A stretch of DNA of 64,000 nucleotides from Planktothrix agardhii NIES-204 (GCA_003609755.1 AP017991.1:4575001-4639000), one strand, 5' to 3'. Positions 35,914 through 45,531 are shown, numbered from the stretch's first letter. The notes: generated by a model not told the origin, from the sequence alone. Numbers and translations are program-made.

Positions 35914-36843
35914 TTATTCATTGCTCGGTAGAAAACCATTGTCAAGTTGATTCAAAATATTATTAGTAATTAATCTAGCAGTGTGAGGACAATTCCAATA
36001 ACTATTATGGGCATCACTAGAACTCACAGCCATTGCTAAGTCATTTTGACCTAAACTTCTAGCTATTTTTTCAACCCAGTTAGCATCCTCTAATAAATAC
36101 TCATCTTCAAATTTTAGATAACTATTTTCAGCCAGATGTAAATTCGCTTTTAAAGGATAAGCCATTAAGTCGGAACCATGAATTAAATTCAGCCATCTTA
36201 AAGGCTGTTCAGAAGAATAGGAATGAGCAAATTGCTCGACTTTTTCGGGACGTACATCTAACATCGTATTAATAAATAAAATGGGCGAACCTATGAGCGT
36301 GATACTGCTCAAATTAACCTGATGTTTAAGTTTTACATCTGTCTGATTTTGTAATTCTCGAATCATAGCTCGAATAGACAAAGCTGGGTCTTTCGCTGAA
36401 AATCGATCTGAAAATAAAACATCCCATAGAATTACAGTTCCTAACGAATGGGCAACAATATGAATTTCAGAATCATTGGGGTTTTGCTTAATAAAATTAT
36501 GGAGTTGTTGAGAGATTATGTTACGAATTTCTTGACCATTATCAGAATTCATATAGGTAAAGAAATCCCCCATAAATTGAGAAAAGAAACCTTCTCTAAA
36601 CGATCGATATTTCAAAAACTCTTCACTATCACTTTTAGAATATTTCTTTTTAGCGTGTGCTAAATCTTCATCAATCCCATTCCATATTTTCCCCATATCT
36701 GTTAAGGCAGAACCCCAAAAACTAGCATAAAAATGAGGATTTTTTTCTCCCCGTTGACTAAATTCTGTTTTGATAATTTGTTGTAAATTTGATGAGTAGC
36801 AAGCATCTCTTGTGGCGACACCATGAATAAAAAATACAAGCAT
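35914..36843 (-). CDS. Alpha/beta serine hydrolase (lipase/esterase-like)
   Basis: 309 residues. MLVFFIHGVATRDA is the first strand with the oxyanion His-Gly, and IHIVAHSLGTVILWDVL at about residue 131 is the nucleophile elbow (A-H-S-L-G). Later segments SSITLIGSPILF and LNLIHGSDLMAYPL fit the acid strand, and DAHNSYW near the C-terminus could give the catalytic His. No signal peptide is seen, so it is cytoplasmic. It lies 58 bp downstream of mrr and 6 bp before a small unknown gene, inside a cluster of nuclease and ATPase genes. A role as a membrane- or lipid-attacking effector is possible but unproven. Confidence 0.7.
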   Translation of the reverse strand: MLVFFIHGVATRDACYSSNLQQIIKTEFSQRGEKNPHFYASFWGSALTDMGKIWNGIDEDLAHAKKKYSKSDSEEFLKYRSFREGFFSQFMGDFFTYMNSDNGQEIRNIISQQLHNFIKQNPNDSEIHIVAHSLGTVILWDVLFSDRFSAKDPALSIRAMIRELQNQTDVKLKHQVNLSSITLIGSPILFINTMLDVRPEKVEQFAHSYSSEQPLRWLNLIHGSDLMAYPLKANLHLAENSYLKFEDEYLLEDANWVEKIARSLGQNDLAMAVSSSDAHNSYWNCPHTARLITNNILNQLDNGFLPSNE

Positions 36844-36901
36844 AATCGAGAATTGGTAAATTGTTTTGGGGTTGAGTTAGTATTTAATTATAGTATAGAA
36901 A

Positions 36902-37807
36902 TTATAAATGATTAAACCAATTTTGATCAATTTCAACAACTTCAATCATTTTTGTTTCGACTCCTAAATTCAAATCTTTGAGAATTTGACAAAGTTGTTC
37001 CCCATCAATTAAATCCAATACGGGCGCACCGTCACGGGTGGCTTCTTGTTTGGCTGAACTGGTAAAAGTTCCTGTGGTTAGAAATAAACCTTTATCGGTT
37101 CTTCCTACCATAGCACCTCGGAAATCTCGAATTTCAGAAGGGCCAACAGAACCCGTATAACGTTTACATTGAAAGAATACTTGAAAACTCAAAAGGGCAA
37201 TTTTTAAGACTCCAATTCCATCAATTCCTCCATCTCCTTTTCTTCCGGTTACTTCAACTTTAATAAAGCCAGATTCTCTTAAAATTCGTTGACATAATCT
37301 TTCAAAACTATCAGGAGAAATTTGTTGCAAAATTTTCAATAGTTTTTCAATCCAAATATCTGAATTAGCAGGAATTTGATCGTTATCTGAAATAGATTCT
37401 ATTGTTTCAATTGTAGGTTGTGGCAATACATTAAAATCTTGAACAGATTCAGGACTAACCTTTTCAGTTTTATTTCGTGTTGTTTGATTGACAAATCTAT
37501 TAATTTCTTTAGGATTAATAACTTGCAGATTTCTACCTTTCTCCGTGAGTGACCATACTCCTCGTCTTACACTTTCTAAAACTCCATATACTTTTAAATA
37601 AGTTCTCACCCAACCTAAACGATAGTCAATTTCTGTCTGTGGCCCTTGTTTATGTAAAATACTCTGTTGTTGTTCTGAGAAACTTTGAAGTTGACAGACT
37701 TGATCATAAATTTCTTGCACTGTTCCTGACCCTCCTAAAGATTTAAGAGCTTTAATAGTGGGTTCAAATAAATCGCTATGGGAAGGAATATTTAAGGATT
37801 GGTTCAT
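36902..37807 (-). CDS. Mrr-type restriction endonuclease
   Basis: 301 residues. The N-terminal winged-helix domain (DLFEPTIKALKSLGGSGTV, VRRGVWSLTEKG) is joined by a polar linker to the C-terminal PD-(D/E)xK nuclease: FERLCQRILRESGF, TGRKGDGGIDGIG with the catalytic Asp, and FFQCKRYTGSVG as the Q-x-K half. In Mrr enzymes this cuts modified (often methylated) DNA. It is the first gene of a minus-strand run with the serine hydrolase and small protein. Its 5' end and promoter are duplicated at 39554-39668. Confidence 0.88.
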   Translation of the reverse strand: MNQSLNIPSHSDLFEPTIKALKSLGGSGTVQEIYDQVCQLQSFSEQQQSILHKQGPQTEIDYRLGWVRTYLKVYGVLESVRRGVWSLTEKGRNLQVINPKEINRFVNQTTRNKTEKVSPESVQDFNVLPQPTIETIESISDNDQIPANSDIWIEKLLKILQQISPDSFERLCQRILRESGFIKVEVTGRKGDGGIDGIGVLKIALLSFQVFFQCKRYTGSVGPSEIRDFRGAMVGRTDKGLFLTTGTFTSSAKQEATRDGAPVLDLIDGEQLCQILKDLNLGVETKMIEVVEIDQNWFNHL

Positions 37808-37871
37808 TGTTTGAGAAGTTGCGATCGCATCAAATTACTATGTTACACTATAAGTTAGAGACATCTATCCT
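37757..37871. repeat. 115-bp direct repeat, copy 1 (mrr 5' end and divergent promoter)
   Basis: This copy contains the first 17 codons of mrr (reverse) and 64 bp of the mrr/ATPase intergenic region, including TTGCGATCGCATC and TTACACTATAAG. Copy 2 at 39554-39668 is the same length with five mismatches and no gaps by eye (about 96% identical). The two bracket the ATPase-PIN gene pair. Confidence 0.92.
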
Positions 37872-37908
37872 GAATTAGAAAAATAATTAAAATATAAAAA
37901 TATTCCTA

Positions 37909-39015
37909 ATGCTGAAGCAAATTAACTTAAAAAACTGGAAAAGTTTTAAAGAGGCAACCTTATATATTGATCCAATTACTATTTTAATTGGAACCAATTC
38001 TAGTGGCAAGTCTAATATTATTGATGCTTTGGATTTTTTAAGTCGTATTCCCGAAGCAAAATCCTTAGAATCTGCTTTAATTGGTGATAGTCATACCCCA
38101 GGAATTAGAGGGGGGTTAGAATGGGTAGTTAGAAAACCGGAAACTCAGTTTACTTTAGAAGCTGTTGTTAGTGGGAAATATAAACAGGAAGATGAACAAG
38201 TTGAATTTGATTGTCTTTATAGTATTACAGCAGAAATCGAACCTAAAATACAATTAATTAATGAATTTATAAAATTACTTAAATCCAATGATAATGATGG
38301 AATTAATAACTCATCAGAAAATACGGTTTTAGAAGTTCTCAAAAAAATATTTATTATTAACCCCATTCCTCAGAATATGAGAAACTATTCCCCCCTATCA
38401 AAAACTTTAGAACAAGATGGCTCAAATATTGCTGGAGTTTTAGCCGCCATTCCTGAACTAGAAAAAGAAAAAATAGAACAAACTTTACTGAATTATTTAT
38501 CCCAACTTCCTGAAGGAGATTTACAACGGGTTTGGGCTGAACCTGTGGGAAGATTAGGCAGTGATGCGATGTTATATTGTGAAGAGAAATGGGGTAAAAA
38601 TCACGAACCTTTATTAGTCGATGCGAGAGGAATGTCCGATGGAACATTAAGATTTTTAGCCATTTTAACCGCTTTATTAACCCGTCCCGAAGGCAGTTTA
38701 ATTGTGATTGAGGAAGTTGATAATGGTTTACATCCTTCCCGCGCTGGTTTGCTTTTGAAAATGTTAAAGGAAATAGGAAAAAAACGGAATATTGATATTT
38801 TAGTCACAACTCATAACCCGGCTTTAATGGATGAATTAACCCCGGATTTTATTCCTTTTGTCATGGTTGTTTATCGAGATCAAGATACAGGAGAAAGCCA
38901 GTTAATTCCCTTAGATGAAATTGAAAATTTACCGAAATTGATGGCTTCAGGTTCTTTAGGAAAAATCACCCAACAGGGATTATTAGAAAAAAGTTTAGCT
39001 AAACATAACGAATAG
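37909..39015 (+). CDS. RecF/SMC-like AAA (ABC-class) ATPase of an ATPase-PIN pair
   Basis: 368 residues. It opens LKQINLKNWKSFKEATLYI, the standard start of AAA_15/AAA_21 ATPases. Walker A is GTNSSGKS at residues 28-35. The C-terminal half has DARGMSDGTLRFLAIL (signature), LIVIEEVDNGLHP (Walker B with catalytic Glu) and LVTTHNPALMDEL (H-loop). The about 200-residue insertion between them is helical and charged. There is no TOPRIM domain, unlike OLD proteins. The PIN-like gene follows after 5 bp, so the pair should form a sensor ATPase with a nuclease effector. This resembles defence modules in organisation but is not one I can name. Confidence 0.85.
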   Translation: MLKQINLKNWKSFKEATLYIDPITILIGTNSSGKSNIIDALDFLSRIPEAKSLESALIGDSHTPGIRGGLEWVVRKPETQFTLEAVVSGKYKQEDEQVEFDCLYSITAEIEPKIQLINEFIKLLKSNDNDGINNSSENTVLEVLKKIFIINPIPQNMRNYSPLSKTLEQDGSNIAGVLAAIPELEKEKIEQTLLNYLSQLPEGDLQRVWAEPVGRLGSDAMLYCEEKWGKNHEPLLVDARGMSDGTLRFLAILTALLTRPEGSLIVIEEVDNGLHPSRAGLLLKMLKEIGKKRNIDILVTTHNPALMDELTPDFIPFVMVVYRDQDTGESQLIPLDEIENLPKLMASGSLGKITQQGLLEKSLAKHNE

Positions 39016-39020
39016 AATTT

Positions 39021-39530
39021 ATGATAAAAGTATTGATTTTTGATACTTCTATCCTTTGTGTTTGGTTAGGAGTTCCAGGTAAAGAAACCTGTGGTTCAAA
39101 AGAAAATTTTTGGAATAAAGCCAAAGTAGAGAAAATTTTACAACAGGAAGAAAAATTAAAAACAACGTTTGTTTTACCGTTAGCTTCTATTATTGAAACG
39201 GGAAATCATATTGCCCAATCTTCTAATCTACGATATGAAACTGCTCTAAAATTAGCAGAATTAATGAAATTAACGGCTGATAATCAAACCCCTTGGGCTG
39301 CATTTACCCAACAGTCAGAGTTATGGAATTCTGAACAAATTAAACAACTGGCGGATGAATTTCCTCAGTTAGCCACGCAAAAATTATCCCTCGGAGATGC
39401 AAGCATTAAGCGAGTTGCAGATTATTATGCAAAGTCAGGTTATGAAGTAGAAATTCTGACAGGAGATGGAGGATTAAAGTCCTATGAACCTGCAAAACCT
39501 CCCTTAATTCCTCGGCGCAAGCAAAAGTAA
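39021..39530 (+). CDS. PIN-like nuclease paired with the AAA ATPase
   Basis: 169 residues. The four acidic positions of a PIN fold can be placed: Asp8 in LIFDTSILCVWL, Glu59 in LASIIETGNHIA, Asp126 in LSLGDASIKRVAD and Asp149 in ILTGDGGLKSY. Lengths between them fit PIN-like domains somewhat larger than VapC. PIN enzymes cleave RNA, often tRNA or rRNA. It starts 5 bp after the ATPase stop and ends shortly before the second 115-bp direct repeat. No antitoxin-like gene is next to it, so control by the ATPase is likely (inference). Confidence 0.75.
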   Translation: MIKVLIFDTSILCVWLGVPGKETCGSKENFWNKAKVEKILQQEEKLKTTFVLPLASIIETGNHIAQSSNLRYETALKLAELMKLTADNQTPWAAFTQQSELWNSEQIKQLADEFPQLATQKLSLGDASIKRVADYYAKSGYEVEILTGDGGLKSYEPAKPPLIPRRKQK

Positions 39531-39553
39531 CTACTTTCCCTAAACTTGGGATA

Positions 39554-39668
39554 AGTGGGTTCAAATAAATCGCTATTGGAAGGAATATTTAAGGATTGAT
39601 TCATTGTTTTAGAAGTTGCGATCGCATCAAATTACTATGTTACACTATAAGTCACAGACATCTATCCT
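39554..39668. repeat. 115-bp direct repeat, copy 2 (truncated mrr start and promoter)
   Basis: Duplicate of 37757-37871 in the same orientation. Its reverse strand would encode the first 17 residues of Mrr before diverging and reaching a stop. Its plus-strand side leads into the OLD-like gene at 39725, so that gene may have inherited the divergent promoter of mrr. Confidence 0.92.
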
Positions 39669-39724
39669 AAAACCGAGGTAAAACGTTAAACAGTAAAAAC
39701 GATCTACAACTTTACAATAAAAAT

Positions 39725-41674
39725 ATGCACATCAAGGAAATTCAGATTAAAAATTTTAAATCTTTTCAAGATACCAAAATTCAATTAAATTCTGATATCA
39801 ATATTTTTACTGGTAAAAATAATTCCGGTAAAACAACCATTCTGGAAGTCGTTTCTCTGTGGCATGAATGCTTTAATAAATTGATTCGTCAGGCAGGAAG
39901 AAAAACTAAAAACTATAGAAAAGGCGATTACATCTTGGGGAATACTCAGGAAAAATATTTTCCTTTTGAAGAAATTCATAGTGTCTGTAATCCGAATTTT
40001 GAAGATATTTTTAATCAATGTGATAAAAATAAAAAAATAGAAATTGATGCAGAATTAGAACATGAAAATGAACAGATAAAAATAGGATTTAGAATTAGTT
40101 CATCTGGATTAAATTATGTGATTGAACTGATGGATTTTACGACTTATGACTTTGAAAAATTTAATAGATTCTTTAGAAGTTTTCCTTTCCCCATCGGATT
40201 ATATTATGCTTCTCCTGTGTTAGCTATTCGCCAACGCGAGAATTTTGCAACTAATCCTCAAATTCGGGAAGCGATTCAAATGAGAGAGTCGGCAACGGTA
40301 CTGCGTAATCGTTTATATTCTTTATATAAGCAGCAACAAGATTTATCATTATATAATAATTTTATTTCTGATTTGTCTTATATTTTGTTTAATAATCAAG
40401 AACAAATCGAGTTTTTTACTTCCAGCGATATTCAGAAAGATACTAGGGTAATTATCAATTACAAACTCAATAGTAGAGATACTGAAAAAGATATTGCTTT
40501 ATTGGGAAGTGGTACATTACAGATAATAGAAATTTTGTTAAATTTATATTATTATGAACAGAGAACTGATATGAATCTAGTTTTGCTTGATGAACCGGAT
40601 AGTCATATTCACAGGGATATTCAACAGCGTTTACTAGAAATACTGACGAGGTTTTCTAACCAAAATCAATTATTAATCACGACCTATAATGAAACCATCA
40701 TTCGGCATTCATCCCTACATTATTTATTTCATTTAGATCAAAATAGTGCTGAAAATTATTATAAACCCCTGGGTCATACTGAAATCCAGAGGTTGGGCGA
40801 GCGTTTTAAGGGTATTTATCCGATTCCGATAAATCCTATCCTCAGTTCTTTAGGAAGTCCTAATGGTTTAGACTTTATTAATGCCATTGAAGCTAATCAC
40901 TTAATTTTTGTGGAGGGTGAAGATGATGCTAGAGCAATTGATTTGCTTTTGCAAAAAAGTGTATCTCCTAGAAATACGAAAAAATATGTTTTTTTGGTAT
41001 TAAATGGAATTAACAATATTTTTAAAGAAATACTACACTATAAAACGGTTTTTTCCGCTATTAAAAATACTAGAACTCTCTGGGAAAAATCTGTTTTAAT
41101 TATAGATAGGGATTTTTTGATAGATGAAGATCGTGTAAAACTTGCTCAAAAAATGGAAGAAAAACTAAGTTTAAAAACCTATATTCCACAAGCTTATACG
41201 TTTGAAGCGATTTTGCTGACGGATTTAGATTTACTCAGTCGTTTATTAGTAAAATGGGTTAAAAATAGGTATTCCCAGGATATTGTTCAAGAAGAACTGT
41301 TGGACTCTTTGAATACTGCATATCAGAATATAAGACAGAATTTAGTAGAAAAATATTTGAATGATAACTGTCTTAAAGAAACAACGTACAGATATATAGC
41401 GATCCAAGAAAGTCTATATACAATATTCAAATATAAATTTATTAATAAAACTGATGTTGATCTCACTATTTCATGTAAGAATAATATCAATAATACTCTG
41501 AAAAGTGGAGCGTTTTTTAAACTCACTAGAAAAGAAGATGTTAAACAGATATTAGATGAATCTTTACAAGCGTATCATATTTCATTTAATATAGAAAGGG
41601 ATTTTCTGGATTTACTTAAAGCTGTAGATAGATCAGTATGGTTTGATGAGTGGGACTTTTTAAGACAACTTTGA
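39725..41674 (+). CDS. OLD-like ATPase-TOPRIM protein
   Basis: 649 residues. The ATPase begins IKEIQIKNFKSFQDTKIQL, with Walker A GKNNSGKT (30-37), a signature-like LLGSGTLQIIEILL and Walker B LVLLDEPDSHIH. A TOPRIM-like nuclease domain follows from about residue 395, with LIFVEGEDDARAIDLL (catalytic Glu and Asp pair) and SVLIIDRDFL (D-x-D). The C-terminal about 200 residues are unfamiliar. The normal H-loop His is Tyr here (LLITTYNETI). OLD nucleases cleave DNA and act in anti-phage defence. It stands alone downstream of the second 115-bp repeat. Confidence 0.83.
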   Translation: MHIKEIQIKNFKSFQDTKIQLNSDINIFTGKNNSGKTTILEVVSLWHECFNKLIRQAGRKTKNYRKGDYILGNTQEKYFPFEEIHSVCNPNFEDIFNQCDKNKKIEIDAELEHENEQIKIGFRISSSGLNYVIELMDFTTYDFEKFNRFFRSFPFPIGLYYASPVLAIRQRENFATNPQIREAIQMRESATVLRNRLYSLYKQQQDLSLYNNFISDLSYILFNNQEQIEFFTSSDIQKDTRVIINYKLNSRDTEKDIALLGSGTLQIIEILLNLYYYEQRTDMNLVLLDEPDSHIHRDIQQRLLEILTRFSNQNQLLITTYNETIIRHSSLHYLFHLDQNSAENYYKPLGHTEIQRLGERFKGIYPIPINPILSSLGSPNGLDFINAIEANHLIFVEGEDDARAIDLLLQKSVSPRNTKKYVFLVLNGINNIFKEILHYKTVFSAIKNTRTLWEKSVLIIDRDFLIDEDRVKLAQKMEEKLSLKTYIPQAYTFEAILLTDLDLLSRLLVKWVKNRYSQDIVQEELLDSLNTAYQNIRQNLVEKYLNDNCLKETTYRYIAIQESLYTIFKYKFINKTDVDLTISCKNNINNTLKSGAFFKLTRKEDVKQILDESLQAYHISFNIERDFLDLLKAVDRSVWFDEWDFLRQL

Positions 41675-41799
41675 AATGTCAACCGTTGGAGGATATTAAA
41701 GACAGTCTTAGTCTTGCAAAGCTAAAACTATCTGTGATTTAATAACAAATTAATCACGAAGACACAAAGGGTTTTATTGTTAACTTTTTATACTTGAAT

Positions 41800-41832
41800 A
41801 TCTAGTCCCCTGTTCATGAAAGGAGACTAGAT
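41800..41832. repeat. Inverted repeat ATCTAGTC / GACTAGAT
   Basis: Eight-base complementary arms (41800-41807 and 41825-41832) lie between the convergent OLD-like and gcvP genes; the inner CCCT and AGG can extend the stem. Weak T-runs follow, so it may end transcription. Confidence 0.55.
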
Positions 41833-41886
41833 ATGTTGCATTTTTTGAATGATTTGGAATTACATTGCCCGGAAAAAAACTAACTT

Positions 41887-44805
41887 TTATTCATAGGCAT
41901 CCATGGGTAAGCAGGAACAGACAAAATTGCGATCGCCAAAAGCATTATCAATTCGTCCCACAGACGGCCAGAATTTATGTTCTTTTGTCCAGGGGGCGGG
42001 ATAGGCGGCTTGTTCACGGGAATAGGGATGATTCCATTCGCCACAAAGCAGGGAAATTGCCGTATGGGGCGCGTTTTTCAACATATTATTAGTGGCATCC
42101 ATCGCCCCCGATTCTATCTGGGAAATCTCCTGATAAATGGCAATCATCGCATCACAAAACCGATCTAATTCCGGTTTAGATTCGCTTTCAGTTGGTTCTA
42201 CCATCATGGTTCCAGCTACTGGCCAAGAAACCGTGGGGGCATGGAATCCATAGTCCATTAATCGTTTAGCAATATCATCAACTTCAATACCCGCAGATTT
42301 CTTCACGCCCCGCAAATCTAAAATACATTCATGGGCAACAAATCCCTGATTTCCCTTGTACAAAATCGGGTAATATTTATCTAAACGACTGGCAATATAA
42401 TTCGCATTTAAAATTGCCAGTTTTGTCGCTTCTGTTAATCCCTTTGGCCCCATCATGGCAATATACATCCAAGAAATCACCAGGATACTCGCACTCCCCC
42501 AAGGGGCGGCGGAAACGGCCCCGGTTTGACTTCCTGAGATATCTACGACCCCATGACCGGGGAGAAAGGGAACTAAATGGGCAGCAACCCCAATCGGCCC
42601 CATTCCTGGCCCACCGCCCCCGTGGGGAATACAGAAGGTTTTATGCAGGTTGAGGTGGCAGACATCGGCGCCAAAATCCCCAGGGCGACATAACCCGACT
42701 TGGGCGTTCATATTTGCCCCATCCATATAAACCTGTCCGCCATTGCTGTGAATGATATTACAAATGTCTTCAATTCCGGTTTCAAATACGCCGTGAGTTG
42801 AGGGATAGGTAATCATTAATGCAGCTAAATTTTCGTGATATTTTTCGGCCTTAGCTTGCAAGTCATTAATATTAATATTTCCTTGATCATCACAGGCAAC
42901 AGAAACTACTTTAAACCCGCACATCACCGCACTAGCAGGGTTTGTACCGTGGGCAGATTCGGGAATTAAACAGATATTTCGGTTTATCTCTCCCCGACTT
43001 TCATGGTAGTGACGAATTACTAATAATCCGGCATATTCCCCCTGGGAACCTGCATTTGGTTGTAAAGAAATCCCGGAAAATCCTGTTATTTCTGCTAACC
43101 AATTTTCTAATTGTTCAAACAGAATTTGATAGCCTTGGGTTTGCTCTTTTGGGGCGAAGGGATGGAGTTTTCCCAATTCTGGCCAAGTTACCGGAATCAT
43201 CTCCGCCGTGGCATTCAATTTCATTGTACAGGAACCCAAAGGAATCATGGAAGTAGTTAAGGATAAATCCTTAGTTTCTAAACGATGAATATAGCGTAGA
43301 AGTTCGGTTTCTGAATGGTAACTGTTGAAAACCGGATGGGTTAAATAGGCAGATTTTCGGATAAATGGGGTAAGATTTTCTGATGGGTTTAAGACATCTT
43401 CAACCGTAAACTTTAATTCAGATTCGGCAAAGATTTCCCATAAATCAATGATATCATTAATTGTGGTAGTTTCATCTAAACTAATACCAACGGTTTCGGA
43501 ATCAATCACTCGGAGATTAATTTCTTTGGTTTGGGATGCTAACAGAATTTCCGTTAAGGATTTTTGCCCTAATTCTACTTTAATTGTATCAAAAAATGGT
43601 TCTGTTCCCATTGCGTAGCCTAACCGTTTTAAGCCTTCTGCTAAGGTTAGGGTTAACTGATGAATATTTTGGGCGATTTCTTGAAGTCCAGATGGCCCAT
43701 GATATACCGCATACAAACTCGCAATTACCGCTAATAATACCTGGGCTGTACAAATATTACTGGTAGCTTTATCACGGCGAATATGTTGCTCACGGGTTTG
43801 TAATGCTAACCGTAACGCCGGGTTTCCTTGAGCATCTTTAGACACACCCACCATCCGACCCGGAACGTTGCGTTTATAGGTTTCTTTGGTAGCAAAATAG
43901 GCTGCATGGGGGCCGCCATAACCCAAGGGAACCCCCAACCGTTGGGTACTTCCGACGGCAATATCTGCTCCTAATTCCCCTGGAGGTGTTAATAGGGTTA
44001 AACTTAAAATATCCGCCGCCACGGTGACTAAAGCGTTATGTTTGTGGGCGGTTTCTATAAAGTTTCGATAGTCATAAATTGTTCCATCAGTAGTAGGATA
44101 TTGCAGTAGACATCCAAAGATAGATGTGCTAAAATCAAAGGTATGATGATCTCCAATAATAATCTCAATGCCTAGGGGAATTGCCCTGGTTTTAACTACA
44201 TCAATAGTTTGAGGGTGACAATCTTGGGAGACAAAAAATCCCGTAGCTTTGGTTTTAAAAACCGCATAACTTAGACTCATGGCTTCGGCGGCGGCTGTAG
44301 CTTCATCGAGTAGGGAAGCGTTAGCTATTTCTAATCCAGTTAAGTCAATAATTAGGGTTTGAAAGTTTAGTAATGCTTCTAAACGACCTTGGGCAATTTC
44401 CGCTTGATAGGGGGTATAAGCCGTATACCAACCGGGATTTTCTAGGATATTTCTTTGAATCACTCCGGGTGTGATACAATCGGAGTATCCCATGCCAATA
44501 AAAGAACGATAGACTTGATTTTGAGAGGCGATCGCTTTTAATTGATTTAAAGCCGCATATTCGGTTTGAGCTTCTGGTAATTTTAAGCTATAATTGAGGC
44601 GAATAGTTGAGGGAATTGTTTGATCAATTAAAGTTTCTAAACTAGAAACCCCTAACAATTCTAACATTTGTTGAATCTCAACAGGATTGGGGCCTAGATG
44701 CCGTTTGGCAAACCCCTGGAATTGAGGAGCTTTTTCGTTACCCTTGGGGGCGGAAGATACTATGGTTTCCATCTGGGTGCTCGCTGAGGAAGTAATCTCT
44801 AACAT
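41887..44805 (-). CDS. gcvP: Glycine dehydrogenase (decarboxylating), P-protein
   Basis: 972 residues, full length. The two homologous halves are both present. The PLP Lys is at about residue 722 in [18 protein letters not shown]; other hallmarks are [48 protein letters not shown] and [15 protein letters not shown]. It releases CO2 from glycine and passes the aminomethyl group to the H-protein, which is essential in photorespiration. The other gcv genes are not in the window. No glycine riboswitch is visible upstream. Confidence 0.98.
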   Translation of the reverse strand: MLEITSSASTQMETIVSSAPKGNEKAPQFQGFAKRHLGPNPVEIQQMLELLGVSSLETLIDQTIPSTIRLNYSLKLPEAQTEYAALNQLKAIASQNQVYRSFIGMGYSDCITPGVIQRNILENPGWYTAYTPYQAEIAQGRLEALLNFQTLIIDLTGLEIANASLLDEATAAAEAMSLSYAVFKTKATGFFVSQDCHPQTIDVVKTRAIPLGIEIIIGDHHTFDFSTSIFGCLLQYPTTDGTIYDYRNFIETAHKHNALVTVAADILSLTLLTPPGELGADIAVGSTQRLGVPLGYGGPHAAYFATKETYKRNVPGRMVGVSKDAQGNPALRLALQTREQHIRRDKATSNICTAQVLLAVIASLYAVYHGPSGLQEIAQNIHQLTLTLAEGLKRLGYAMGTEPFFDTIKVELGQKSLTEILLASQTKEINLRVIDSETVGISLDETTTINDIIDLWEIFAESELKFTVEDVLNPSENLTPFIRKSAYLTHPVFNSYHSETELLRYIHRLETKDLSLTTSMIPLGSCTMKLNATAEMIPVTWPELGKLHPFAPKEQTQGYQILFEQLENWLAEITGFSGISLQPNAGSQGEYAGLLVIRHYHESRGEINRNICLIPESAHGTNPASAVMCGFKVVSVACDDQGNININDLQAKAEKYHENLAALMITYPSTHGVFETGIEDICNIIHSNGGQVYMDGANMNAQVGLCRPGDFGADVCHLNLHKTFCIPHGGGGPGMGPIGVAAHLVPFLPGHGVVDISGSQTGAVSAAPWGSASILVISWMYIAMMGPKGLTEATKLAILNANYIASRLDKYYPILYKGNQGFVAHECILDLRGVKKSAGIEVDDIAKRLMDYGFHAPTVSWPVAGTMMVEPTESESKPELDRFCDAMIAIYQEISQIESGAMDATNNMLKNAPHTAISLLCGEWNHPYSREQAAYPAPWTKEHKFWPSVGRIDNAFGDRNFVCSCLPMDAYE

Positions 44806-44893
44806 GAAACTCCGAATGATTCAACTATTTACTTTTCCTAAAATTAGTTTAGCAAAGTTTGAAGAAAAGAGATAGGAATAGTCGATAAATTCT

Positions 44894-45008
44894 CTGTGTC
44901 TTTGTGTCTTCGTGGTTAAATTAATCTTGATCCTCGCTCCTACTTTTGAATCATTAATTTATAGCCTTGAGGATCAATTTAACCACCAAGACACCAAGAC
45001 ACAAAGGA
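44894..45008. repeat. Dispersed repeat pair in inverted orientation (GTGTCTTnGTGGTTAAATT)
   Basis: Arms of about 40 bp (44894-44933 and 44969-45008) carry TGTGTCTTCGTGGTTAAATT and its near-complement AATTTAACCACCAAGACACC. The family has other members at about 41750-41770 and 53060-53102. The loop contains the stop and last codons of a gene tail reading DPQGYKLMIQK on the minus strand, resembling the end of the TPR-methyltransferase at 50638. Confidence 0.75.
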
Positions 45009-45030
45009 ATTGTTAATAATAACCTGCTTA

Positions 45031-45531
45031 TTATCTATATTCTGGTTGGTGAAAGTGTTCAGAAGGTTCTCCTGGGAAAAAGTTAGTGTCTAAAACTTGG
45101 TCTAGGGTATAGGGACATTCCGTGGGAAAATCCTGATCATTCAGGGAGGTTTCGCGTACAGCTAAGTCAATGCCACTTTGATAACCTTTGTGTAATGCTT
45201 CAGGAAGATAGGGTTTTAAACTGGGATTTTCTGTTAATAAATAGCCAATCTCTCGGCGTTGTTCGCGCAGGGTCACAAACCAACTTTTAGAGCGTTTATT
45301 GGGTTGAAACTGCCACTTGAGTAAATGACCGAGTAAAATTCCTAAACGGTTTTTTAACTCCTGGCGTTGTTGCTTTCCCAAAGATTGAATCTCCTCAGCC
45401 AAATTGATAATATCAAGGTGATCTAATGCGCCTTCCCGTAACAGTTTGGCTTGTTGCTGTGTCCATCCATAAAAGTCTTGTTCATAAAGAGAGAAACCTG
45501 TTTGAAAGGATGCGCTCTGTTTTGTATCCAT
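45031..45531 (-). CDS. DUF29 family protein
   Basis: 166 residues. LYEQDFYGWTQQQAKLLREG followed by LDIINLAEEIQSLGKQQRQEL and LLGHLLKWQFQPNKRSKSW is the DUF29 pattern, common and multi-copy in cyanobacteria. The protein is helical and cytoplasmic; the function is unknown. It is monocistronic and ends within a repeat-rich spacer. Confidence 0.88.
   Translation of the reverse strand: MDTKQSASFQTGFSLYEQDFYGWTQQQAKLLREGALDHLDIINLAEEIQSLGKQQRQELKNRLGILLGHLLKWQFQPNKRSKSWFVTLREQRREIGYLLTENPSLKPYLPEALHKGYQSGIDLAVRETSLNDQDFPTECPYTLDQVLDTNFFPGEPSEHFHQPEYR

Noticed and set aside
41865-43766. Plus-strand ORFs inside gcvP
   Set aside because: Antisense shadows of a complete, conserved gene.
44806-44893. 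Possible glycine riboswitch before gcvP
   Set aside because: The upstream stretch is too short and lacks the paired aptamer pattern.
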